DNA of 8,920 nt from Verrucomicrobiales bacterium (lineage in GTDB: Bacteria; Verrucomicrobiota; Verrucomicrobiia; Limisphaerales; RI-55). The notes beneath the pieces were generated by a model. The model worked only from the letters and a program-made list of their open reading frames with translations, ran no database searches and was not told the origin of the DNA. The DNA is taken from assembly GCA_003484235.1 (NCBI GenBank), contig DNDP01000066.1, positions 610 through 9,529 of the forward strand, read 5' to 3'. Positions 1 through 6,874 of the stretch are shown piece after piece; within the stretch, counting starts at the first letter, position 1; each line of letters starts with the position of its first letter. The position numbers and the translations under genes are program-made.

Positions 1-1737
1 GTCGACGGGGAACTGCTCCAGCGGTTTGCCGTAGTTGGTGTAGTTCGTGCCCTCGGCCGGGAAGTCGATCTTCCGCGGCTTGCCGAGGAGATCGAGCAGG
101 TACTCCACGGGATCCCGTTTCGCCAAATGCGCCAGCTCGTCGATGAACGAATGCAGCGCGAACGCGTGGTAGATGTTCGAAACCGAGCGCAGCCAGCCGA
201 TCCGGACGTGGTGCTTCGCCGGGCCGTTCTCGGCGCGGATGTTCGGGATGTCGAACGGCATGTCGGTCCAGCCCATGCCCAGCTCCCACGGCGCCCCCTC
301 GGTCGCGGATCCATTGAACGTGGAGACGATCGTCGGAAAGGCGCTCCGCTTCAGCAAGGCCGTCGGGCGGCCGTTCGCATCAAGGGCCGCCTTGAGATAC
401 ATGGCCGCGACGGAATGCAGGTAGTCGAACCGGATGTCGTCCTCGCGCGTCCACGTGACCTTGACGGGCTTGCCCACCGCCTTCGACAACAACGCGGCTT
501 CGGCCACGTAGTCGGGCTTGGACTTCCGGCCGAAGCCTCCGCCCAGCAGCGTGACATGGCACTCGACGTTTTTCTTGTCGATGCCGAGCGCCGCCGCGAC
601 GGTGTCCTGCACCGCCTGCGGGTTCTGGGTGGCCGCGTAGATCAACGCCCTGCCGTCCTTGACCTCCGCAACCGCCACCGGCGGTTCCATCGGCGCGTGG
701 GCCAGGTGCGGGACGTAGTAGTGCGCCTCGTGAATCGTGCCCGCTTTGGCAAACGCCGCATCCACATCGCCGACATTGCGCGCGGCCTTCTGCGGCCGGC
801 TGACGGTGGTCAGCAGCTCCTTCCGGTAGGGCTCGGAGTTGTAGCCGGCGTTGGCACCCGGATCCCAGGTGACCTTCAGCGCCTGACGGCCCTTCATTGC
901 CGACCAGGTGTTGTCGGCGATGACGGCAACACCGCCGAGCGCCTGAAACCCGTGCGCCCCTTTGAATCCGTCCAACACCACCGTCCGTTGCACGCCTTTG
1001 ACCTTGAGCGCCTCGGAGTCGTCATGGCTCTTCAGCGTGCCGCCGAGGACGGGCGAACGTTCGATCGAGGCGTGGACCATGCCGGGCATGGTGGCGTCGA
1101 TGCCGAAGATTCCGCGTCCCGAGCACAGCTCCTGCAGGTTCGACACCGGCATGTCCTTGCCGATGTAACGGAAGTCGGCCGGCGATTTGAACTGCAGTTC
1201 CTCCTTCTTCGGCACCGGTTGCTTGGCGGCGTCGGCGACGAGGGCGCCGTAGCCGAGCCGGCGGTTGGTTTTCGCATGCAGGACCCCGTGCTTGCCGGTG
1301 CTGCATTCGGAGACCGGGACGTTCCACTTCTTCGCCGCCGCCGAGACGAGCATCTGTCGCGCGGTGGCTCCGGCTTCGCGCATGGTGTCGTAGAAATCGC
1401 GGATCGACTGCGAGCCGTCGGTGTTCTGCGAGCCGTAGCGGTCATCGCCGATGCCCTGCTCGATGCGGACGCGTTCCCAGTCCGCGTCCAGTTCATCCGC
1501 GACGACCATCGGCAGGGCCGTACGGATGCCCGTACCCATTTCGGAGCGGTGCGCGATGATGATGACCGAACCGTCCGGTTCGAGGCCGAGGAAAAGGTTC
1601 GGGCTCCAAGCGGCGGATTCGGCATCGGACGCGGCGAGCACGCGGGAGGGAAGCAGCCGAGCGCCCAGCACGAAGGCGCCTGCCGTGACGAGTCCACCGA
1701 GAAAGGCGCGGCGGTTGATGACGGTGATCCGGTTCAT
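1..1737 (-). CDS. IorB-like molybdopterin-binding subunit of a xanthine dehydrogenase-family oxidoreductase, C-terminus beyond window
   Basis: This is the large, molybdenum-cofactor-binding subunit of a two-subunit hydroxylase of the isoquinoline 1-oxidoreductase type, which hydroxylates N-heterocycles or oxidises aldehydes. The true substrate cannot be read from the sequence. 579 residues are visible and the frame is open to the left edge. The family usually has about 700-780 residues, so roughly the last quarter is missing, including the region of the catalytic Glu. The N-terminus carries a twin-arginine signal (NRRAFLGG, RR at residues 9-10) followed by a hydrophobic stretch and Ala-rich cleavage region, which predicts export as a folded enzyme. 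A hammerhead-like domain lies around 185-260. Cofactor-binding signatures are ATQNPQ (369-374) and LLGGGFGRK (397-405). A helix typical of the family, SFIDELAHLAKRDPVEYL, starts near 528. The ATG overlaps the stop of the small-subunit gene as ATGA and has a GGAGG 7 nt upstream, so the start is well supported. Family assignment is firm; physiological role is unknown. Confidence 0.92.
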   Translation of the reverse strand, partial: MNRITVINRRAFLGGLVTAGAFVLGARLLPSRVLAASDAESAAWSPNLFLGLEPDGSVIIIAHRSEMGTGIRTALPMVVADELDADWERVRIEQGIGDDRYGSQNTDGSQSIRDFYDTMREAGATARQMLVSAAAKKWNVPVSECSTGKHGVLHAKTNRRLGYGALVADAAKQPVPKKEELQFKSPADFRYIGKDMPVSNLQELCSGRGIFGIDATMPGMVHASIERSPVLGGTLKSHDDSEALKVKGVQRTVVLDGFKGAHGFQALGGVAVIADNTWSAMKGRQALKVTWDPGANAGYNSEPYRKELLTTVSRPQKAARNVGDVDAAFAKAGTIHEAHYYVPHLAHAPMEPPVAVAEVKDGRALIYAATQNPQAVQDTVAAALGIDKKNVECHVTLLGGGFGRKSKPDYVAEAALLSKAVGKPVKVTWTREDDIRFDYLHSVAAMYLKAALDANGRPTALLKRSAFPTIVSTFNGSATEGAPWELGMGWTDMPFDIPNIRAENGPAKHHVRIGWLRSVSNIYHAFALHSFIDELAHLAKRDPVEYLLDLLGKPRKIDFPAEGTNYTNYGKPLEQFPVD

Positions 1738-2189
1738 ACGGTTGCCTCCGCAGCTTGTTTGATCGCCTGGCGGATCCGCTGGTAGGTGCCGCAGCGGCAG
1801 ATGATCCCCACCATCGCGGCGTCGATGTCGGCGTCCGAGGGTTTGGGCGTGTTCTTGAGGAGGGAAGCGGCGGCCATGATCTGGCCGCTCTGGCAGTAGC
1901 CGCACTGGGGAACGTCGTGGTCCATCCAGGCTTTCTGGACCGGATGCTGCGCGTCACGGCTCAAGCCTTCGATCGTCACGACATTCTTGCCTTCGGCGCT
2001 GCCCACGGTCGTAACGCACGCCCGCGACTCGACGCCATCCACGTGAATGGTGCAGGAGCCGCAGAGGCCGCGGCCGCAGCCATACTTGGTTCCGGTCAGC
2101 TGCAGGAGGTCGCGGAGATACCACAGCAGCGGCATCTCCGGATCCCCGTCGAAGCGGCGGGTCTCGCCGTTTATCTTGAGTGTGATCAT
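1734..2189 (-). CDS. IorA-like [2Fe-2S] subunit of a molybdenum hydroxylase
   Basis: This is the small iron-sulfur subunit that passes electrons from the molybdenum site of the neighbouring large subunit towards an acceptor. It has 151 residues, the normal family length. The plant-type ferredoxin half holds the first cluster with C38, C43, C46 and C58 (CX4CX2CX11C). The C-terminal helical half holds the second cluster with C96, C99 and the CRC pair C131/C133. All eight ligands are present. The start at 2189 (MITLKINGE) matches the usual beginning of the family. The frame stays open upstream to 2378, but that part is unlike the family and covers the promoter, so I excluded it. No export signal is visible, so it probably travels through the Tat pathway in complex with its partner. 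No FAD-binding medium subunit is present, as expected for the IorAB type rather than the XdhA/CoxM type. No clear Shine-Dalgarno precedes it. Confidence 0.94.
   Translation of the reverse strand: MITLKINGETRRFDGDPEMPLLWYLRDLLQLTGTKYGCGRGLCGSCTIHVDGVESRACVTTVGSAEGKNVVTIEGLSRDAQHPVQKAWMDHDVPQCGYCQSGQIMAAASLLKNTPKPSDADIDAAMVGIICRCGTYQRIRQAIKQAAEATV
1745..1749 (-). promoter_or_regulatory. Shine-Dalgarno sequence of the IorB-like gene
   Basis: The minus strand reads GGAGG followed by a 7-nt spacer and the ATG at 1737. It lies inside the last codons of the IorA-like gene. It fixes the start of the large subunit and, with the ATGA overlap, suggests coupled translation of the two subunits. It is the only clear Shine-Dalgarno sequence I found in front of any start in the window. 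Confidence 0.7.
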
Positions 2190-2228
2190 GGCTCGAGTCC
2201 GGTTGGAGGTTGAAGTGATTGACCAGAG

Positions 2229-2257
2229 GGTATAGCGCCTGCCGGCGGATGTGTCAG
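2229..2257 (-). promoter_or_regulatory. Predicted sigma70-type promoter of the iorAB-like operon
   Basis: On the minus strand CTGACA (2257-2252, five of six matches to TTGACA) is followed by exactly 17 bp and then TATACC (2234-2229, keeping TATA of TATAAT). Transcription would begin near 2222, leaving an untranslated leader of about 33 nt before the ATG at 2189. The position and spacing are right for a housekeeping promoter. This suggests the molybdenum hydroxylase genes are transcribed independently of the sigma/kinase genes upstream. It was found by eye and has no experimental support. Confidence 0.55.
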
Positions 2258-2459
2258 CCCTTAATCCGGGAATCAAGGCTTCGCTGAACTCCGGTTGGAA
2301 CCAACGGCCTGAGGTCCGGCACCCAGCTCCCGGTTTGCGATGCCGTGCGCGGCGTTCCGGAAATGGTGCCACTTCCATCGCCTCTGCCGATGCTGAGCAT
2401 GTGGATCGTTGAAGGGCGCGGCCACGGCGCCCGGGACGGCGGGACTCCGCGGGAAGCCT

Positions 2460-5400
2460 TCACGGCAGGTCTCCGGGTTTCCGATCGGCGACCCGTTCGG
2501 CTGATTCGATCTCCTTCCACGACGGCGCACGCCACGCCTGCCACGGCCGGCCCAGCTGAATGACATTGCCATCGCCGCTCCAGCGGGCCTGGGGCAGGAA
2601 TGAACCGGTGCCGGCCAGCGTCAGGAGTTCCTGTTTTGTTTCCACGTCCCAGACTTTGGCCGCTTCGCGGCCGCCGGACCCGGAGATCAGCCGCCGGCCA
2701 TCGGGAGAGAACGCAACTCCAAAGGCCGCATTCAGGTGTCCGTGCAGAACGCCGACGAGTTGTCCCGACCGGGGAAGAAAGAGACTGACGCCGCCGCCTT
2801 CGTCGGACGTCGCAACGAGATTGCCATCGGGAGAAACGGCCACGTGACGGGAGGAATGCCTGCCTGCGGCGCTCCACAGCAGCCGTGCCGCATTCGCCAG
2901 ATCATAGGCCCGGACCACGAATTTGCGATCGACCAGCACCACGGCCACCAATGCCCGGCCTCCGTCCGCAATTGCGGCATCCCTGACAGGACTCTCGACG
3001 AAAAGTTCGTCCTTGCCGGATTCGACGTCCCACACGCGCAGCGATCGGTCCTCCGCAATCAACGCCAGCTTTCGATCTTCGTCGAGGAAGCGCAACCCCT
3101 GGGCACCCGGCACGGAGTTGGTGAGAGTCAGCCTGCGTTCCGGCGCATCCAGGTTCACGACCTGGACCAGGACGGAGGAGGGCTCGGCAACCCAGGCGAT
3201 GCGCCGCCGTGCCAGGCTTGCGGCAGCGGCCTGGGGGCCCGCCGCCAGCTCGGTCTGGAGCACGCCTCGGGGGAGCAGCCGCGCCCCCTCCAGTTCGTGC
3301 TGAACGATCCGGCCGCCGCCGTCCCAGCTGAACAGGCGGTTGGTTCCGGCCAGGCACAGGATGTTGCTGGAAGCGCCCAGTTCGCCCAACTGGCGCAGCG
3401 TCGTGTTGTTTCTCAGATCCACCAGCGACGCCGGCCCGTCCGGGAGCAGAAGCAACGCCTCCGCCTCTCCCACCTGCAGCACATCCCGGTGGCGGAGCGA
3501 TTCCGGCAGCTGGAAGTATTCGCCCGCCGCAGTCCGAGCGTTGTCGGCCCACAGCAGCACCTGGCCATCCTTGCCCGCCGAGGCCAGCAGTTCCGCCGCG
3601 TTGGAAGCGGCCACGTCATGCACCTCGTCCAGGTGCCCGCGCAAAACTTCCACCTCACTCCACGAGGCGGCGTCCCAAATGCGGATGGATTGATCCGCCG
3701 CCGCCGAGATCAACCGCTGGCCGTCGGGCGTAAACCTGAGTTTGCACACCCAGCTCGTGTGCCCGTCCAGCCGCCGCAGCAGCCCGCCCGTCGCCGCATC
3801 CCAGACGCGGATGGACGGATCTTCAAAGCCCGACCCCGAGACGAGAAACTGGCCGTCCGGCGAAAGATCCAGGGCGGTCAGCCCGTAATCCCGCTCTGAC
3901 CGGGTTCGCCACAATTCGGCGCCGCTTTCGAGGTCGATGCACCGGATGCCGTAGCGATAGGCGCGGGCGTCGGACTCGGCGACGTAGAGACGCCGGTTGT
4001 CGGGGGACAGTCGGGCGGCGCCGTGATGGAGGGTCTCGCTGAAGGCTGCGCGGTGATGGTATTCCACCCGGCCGGTGGCGACGGAGATGACAAGGGCCTC
4101 GTCACCGTGGGCCTGGTCCGAACCGGCATAGACAACCAGTTTCGAACCGTCCGGCGAGAAGGAAAGGTCCCGCACAGTCCAGCGAACGGCCGACGCATCC
4201 CGCCAAAGCAGGGTTTCAGTTCCCGAGGCAAGATCATGCAGCACAACCTCCCGGTAGCCGGCGGTGGCTGCCAGCAGCGATCCCAGCGGCGAGAAGGCCA
4301 CCCGCCCCTGTTGAACATGCCCGCCTTCATTCAAAGTCCGGATCAGTCGCCGGCCGGGCACATCCCACAGCTCGACCCGGCCATCCATCCAGCCAACGGC
4401 CAGTTGAAGTCCGCTGGCCGCGAAGCTGATCGAGAATCCCGTCACCGGACGATTCGTCAGGGTGCCAAGGGCGCTGCTTCGCGTCAGCTGCCACAGGTAC
4501 CGCCATTCCCATCCCCGCAGGTCGGGCTCACCAACGGCGGGGCGATGGCGTTCCAACAGGCGGCGTGCCTTGCCCACGTTGTTCATACGCAGCGCCGTCT
4601 GGGCGAGGTTCATGTCGGAGACGTAAAGCAGGCGACGGACCTGGTCCTCGTTGCGGGAGGCTTCGCGGGCCGCCTCGTCCGCACGTTCGCGTTCCGTCGA
4701 GGCGACCTCCTGGGCCGCCTGTGCCGCCAAGCGCTGTTCCATCTCGCGCAACTGCGCAGCCTCCGCCGACCGCTGCGCACGGCGTGCTTCAATGGCCTGC
4801 CAGCCGCTGAACGTTATTCCCGCAACGAGCACACCCAGGAAGCCGAGGGCGCCCAGGAACTGCAGCCGGTGCCGCCGAAACGCCTTCTGCAACCGATACC
4901 CTGCACTGGGCGGGCGGGCCACCACGGGCTCATGGGCGAGATGCCGCCGGACATCCATTGCCAGGCCATTGGCCGTTTCGTAGCGGCGCGAGCGGTCCTT
5001 CTCCAGGCACTTCATGGCGATCCAGTCCAGGTCCGAGGGCAGCGAAGGAGGGCGTCCCGGAGCGGAGGCCGTGTGGGCAACGTTCCTGGTCTGGCTCAAC
5101 CGCGTGCTGGGCCGCACCGGCTCCCGTTCCCGGATGATCTTGCGCATCTCGTCCAGGCCGGATTTGAGCAACTCCTTTGTCTCAAAGGGCGTCGTGCCGG
5201 TGAGCAGCTCATACAGAAGCACACCGAGCGAATAGATGTCGCTCCGGGTGTCGATGTCCAAACCGCTCATCTCCGCCTGTTCCGGGCTCATGTAGGCAGG
5301 CGTGCCGATGAACTGGCTGTACTGCGTGTAGATGGTCTTCTCCGTCAGCTCCTGCTGGGTGGCCTTGGCGATCCCGAAATCGATCACCTTGGGGACCGGT

Positions 5401-6080
5401 TCGCCGTCGTGCAGCGTGACCATGATGTTCGAGGGCTTGATGTCGCGATGGATGATCCCCTTCTGATGCGCGTGCTGGATGGCCTGGCAGACCTTGACGA
5501 ACAAATCCAACCGGCGCCCGATATCCAGCTTCTCCTGCTCGCAGTACTTCGTGATGGGAATGCCCTTCACCAGCTCCATCACGAAATAGGGCCGGCCATG
5601 GTCGGTGCTGCCGGCGTCAAGCACCTTGGCGATGTTCGGATGATCCATCAGCGCCAGGGCCTGGCGCTCGGCCTCGAATCGGGCGACGACCTGCCGCGTG
5701 TCCATCCCGAGCTTGATGATCTTGAGGGCGACCCGGCGTTTGACGGGCTCGCGCTGTTCGGCGGCCCATACCGCGCCGAAACCGCCTTCGCCGAGCTTCT
5801 CCAGCAGCTTGTAGCGGCCGATCGCCGCTCCGGCTCCCTCGGTGGAGGCCGCTTCATCCGACTCCGTGGCCGGGCTCTCGGTCTTCGGGTCGTCCGGCAG
5901 AAAGCCCGATTCTTCGTGGTGCGCCGCCAACAACGCTTCCACACGCCGTTTCAGCTCCATGTCCGCACCACAGGCGCCGTGCAGATAGGCCTCGCGTTCG
6001 GCGGGGGGGAGCAGCCGGGCTTGATCGAACAACGCTTCGATCTTCTGAAAATCGGGTTTCATCATGGAAAGTGGCGTCAT
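2460..6080 (-). CDS. Membrane-anchored serine/threonine protein kinase with C-terminal WD40 propellers
   Basis: A 1206-residue Hanks-type kinase sensor. Residues 10-55 form the acidic helical N-terminal region often seen in kinases paired with ECF sigma factors (LLPPAEREAYLHGACG). The kinase domain (about 90-380) has every key element: GEGGFG loop (97-102), VALK with K120, HRDIKPSN (D213), DFG (234-236) and SPE (265-267), so it should be active. The stretch DLDWIAMKCLEKDRSRRYE is typical of PVC kinases. RRHR (402-405) precedes one hydrophobic segment (about 406-427), placing the kinase in the cytosol and the rest outside. A charged, probable coiled coil follows (429-486), then GWEWRYLW (523-530) and some 13-14 WD-like blades from about 540 to 1188, enough for two propellers. 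Clear blades include IRVWDAATG (757-765), IRIWDAAS (799-806), LRVWDVESG (1014-1022) and KVWDVETK (1142-1149). The start could instead be M6 or M7 (6065/6062); no ribosome site decides it. It lies 89 bp after the sigma gene, probably in one operon. The ligand sensed by the propellers is unknown. Confidence 0.95.
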   Translation of the reverse strand: MTPLSMMKPDFQKIEALFDQARLLPPAEREAYLHGACGADMELKRRVEALLAAHHEESGFLPDDPKTESPATESDEAASTEGAGAAIGRYKLLEKLGEGGFGAVWAAEQREPVKRRVALKIIKLGMDTRQVVARFEAERQALALMDHPNIAKVLDAGSTDHGRPYFVMELVKGIPITKYCEQEKLDIGRRLDLFVKVCQAIQHAHQKGIIHRDIKPSNIMVTLHDGEPVPKVIDFGIAKATQQELTEKTIYTQYSQFIGTPAYMSPEQAEMSGLDIDTRSDIYSLGVLLYELLTGTTPFETKELLKSGLDEMRKIIREREPVRPSTRLSQTRNVAHTASAPGRPPSLPSDLDWIAMKCLEKDRSRRYETANGLAMDVRRHLAHEPVVARPPSAGYRLQKAFRRHRLQFLGALGFLGVLVAGITFSGWQAIEARRAQRSAEAAQLREMEQRLAAQAAQEVASTERERADEAAREASRNEDQVRRLLYVSDMNLAQTALRMNNVGKARRLLERHRPAVGEPDLRGWEWRYLWQLTRSSALGTLTNRPVTGFSISFAASGLQLAVGWMDGRVELWDVPGRRLIRTLNEGGHVQQGRVAFSPLGSLLAATAGYREVVLHDLASGTETLLWRDASAVRWTVRDLSFSPDGSKLVVYAGSDQAHGDEALVISVATGRVEYHHRAAFSETLHHGAARLSPDNRRLYVAESDARAYRYGIRCIDLESGAELWRTRSERDYGLTALDLSPDGQFLVSGSGFEDPSIRVWDAATGGLLRRLDGHTSWVCKLRFTPDGQRLISAAADQSIRIWDAASWSEVEVLRGHLDEVHDVAASNAAELLASAGKDGQVLLWADNARTAAGEYFQLPESLRHRDVLQVGEAEALLLLPDGPASLVDLRNNTTLRQLGELGASSNILCLAGTNRLFSWDGGGRIVQHELEGARLLPRGVLQTELAAGPQAAAASLARRRIAWVAEPSSVLVQVVNLDAPERRLTLTNSVPGAQGLRFLDEDRKLALIAEDRSLRVWDVESGKDELFVESPVRDAAIADGGRALVAVVLVDRKFVVRAYDLANAARLLWSAAGRHSSRHVAVSPDGNLVATSDEGGGVSLFLPRSGQLVGVLHGHLNAAFGVAFSPDGRRLISGSGGREAAKVWDVETKQELLTLAGTGSFLPQARWSGDGNVIQLGRPWQAWRAPSWKEIESAERVADRKPGDLP

Positions 6081-6169
6081 CTGCCGCCCAAAAGGCTCAT
6101 CGCGCCGGACCCCGCTCGACAGCAGAAGCGAAACGATGCCGTCGCTCAGGCGGAGACAGTTTCCAAACT

Positions 6170-6793
6170 TCAGCGATCCTTCAGCTCACAGAGCAGCCAC
6201 GCCCTCGCGTAGGCCCAGTGACGCTTGGCCGTCGCCAGAGAGACGCCCTGCGTGGCCGCGGCTTCCGCCAGACCGAGCCCCGCGAAGAACCGCAGCTTGA
6301 CCAGTTCCGCCCGTGCGGGCGATTCGGCCGCCAGTTTCTCCAGGGCGTCGTTCAGGCGGAGCAGGGTTTCATCATCGGTGGTCGTCGCAACATCCACCGC
6401 TTCGAGGTTGACCCTTCGCAGTCCGGCGCCGTGGCGGACGCGGTTCCGCTTGCGGGCCCGATCGATCAGGATGCGGCGCATCGCTTCCGCAGCGGCACCC
6501 AAAAAATGCGCCCGGTTGTGCCATTGTTTCTGATCTCCCCCCAGACGCATCCACGCCTCATGGACCAGCGCGGTGGGCTGCAACGTCTGGCCGGGCCGCT
6601 CACGCGCCATCTGGAAGGCGGCCAGCCGGCGCAGCTCGTCGTACAACAGCGGAAACAGACCGCCGTCGGCACCGGCCTCGCCCGAATCGATCGCCCTCTG
6701 CAAGTGGGTGATTTCTCCGGCCATGCTGGCATTGCTATCGGAAGGTCCGGCGTCTGGCGAGCCCGAAGACATGAAACCGAAGGACCGGCCCAT
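6170..6793 (-). CDS. ECF-type RNA polymerase sigma factor (TIGR02999 / Sigma70_ECF family)
   Basis: An extracytoplasmic-function sigma factor, which directs RNA polymerase to its own promoter set. Region 2 spans about residues 44-117 (LLYDELRRLAAFQMA, then PTALVHEAWMRL and AHFLGAAAEAMRRILIDRA). Region 4 spans about 148-202, with a helix-turn-helix around AEAAATQGVSLATAKRHW. This wording is diagnostic of the acidobacterial/PVC family that often sits beside Ser/Thr kinases. The acidic DAED of ordinary ECF region 2.2 is replaced by QPTA (72-75, T74), and a Thr/Asp-rich linker (ATTTDDE, 136-142) joins the two domains. No anti-sigma gene is visible nearby. The kinase gene follows after 89 bp on the same strand, suggesting control by phosphorylation. 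I give the longest frame, but starts at 6772 (MSSGSPD) or 6724 (MAGEITHLQ) are possible. The last would give 184 residues, closest to usual family length. No Shine-Dalgarno discriminates between them. Confidence 0.93.
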   Translation of the reverse strand: MGRSFGFMSSGSPDAGPSDSNASMAGEITHLQRAIDSGEAGADGGLFPLLYDELRRLAAFQMARERPGQTLQPTALVHEAWMRLGGDQKQWHNRAHFLGAAAEAMRRILIDRARKRNRVRHGAGLRRVNLEAVDVATTTDDETLLRLNDALEKLAAESPARAELVKLRFFAGLGLAEAAATQGVSLATAKRHWAYARAWLLCELKDR

Positions 6794-6824
6794 TTCCGAG
6801 ATTGGCGTTGCCTCGCCTCCGTCG

Positions 6825-6847
6825 GATGTCCATCCTCGCGGGACATC
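6825..6847. repeat. Perfect 7-bp inverted repeat in the divergent intergenic region, candidate operator
   Basis: GATGTCC (6825-6831) and its exact reverse complement GGACATC (6841-6847) are separated by 9 bp. They lie in the 81-bp gap between the divergent sigma-factor and propeller genes, 27 bp before the propeller ATG. Half-sites 16 bp apart suit a dimeric regulator or a hairpin in the transcript leader. The repeat is seen directly; the operator role is inferred. I found no convincing sigma70 -35/-10 pair in this gap on either strand. Confidence 0.4.
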
Positions 6848-6874
6848 GTTTCCAACCCCTACTCCTCCGCTGCC

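Noticed and set aside
127..1785. 552-residue open frame on the plus strand opposite the IorB-like gene
   Set aside because: Antisense to a clear molybdopterin subunit; Arg/Asp/Val-rich composition typical of a high-GC shadow frame and no family resemblance.
2294..2305. GTTGG-AA-CCAAC palindrome between the kinase and the IorA-like gene
   Set aside because: Short, single copy, and about 40-55 bp upstream of the predicted -35 with no further symmetry; could be an operator but nothing supports it beyond the arms.
2190..2378. 63-residue N-terminal extension of the IorA-like protein
   Set aside because: Unlike any family member, covers the predicted promoter, and the conserved start MITLKINGE lies at 2189.
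2414..2432. GGGCGC/GCGCCC hairpin with 7-nt loop after the kinase stop, possible terminator
   Set aside because: The stem is only 6 bp and is followed by TTCAACG rather than a run of T on the minus strand, so it does not qualify as an intrinsic terminator.
2736..3899. 387-residue open frame on the plus strand opposite the WD40 region
   Set aside because: Antisense shadow of the kinase propellers with no recognisable domain.
6158..6169. AGTTTCCAAACT near-palindrome directly after the sigma stop codon
   Set aside because: Only 5-bp arms with a 2-bp centre; too short to separate from chance and too tight for a hairpin.
4023..6212. 729-residue open frame on the plus strand opposite the kinase gene
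   Set aside because: It is fully antisense to a kinase with intact motifs, shows no recognisable domain, and is rich in Arg, Gly, Leu and Val as expected from reading high-GC codons backwards.
6071..6874. Upstream extension of the GSDH-like frame
   Set aside because: It would run antisense through the whole sigma-factor gene; the signal peptide starts exactly at the ATG at 6875.
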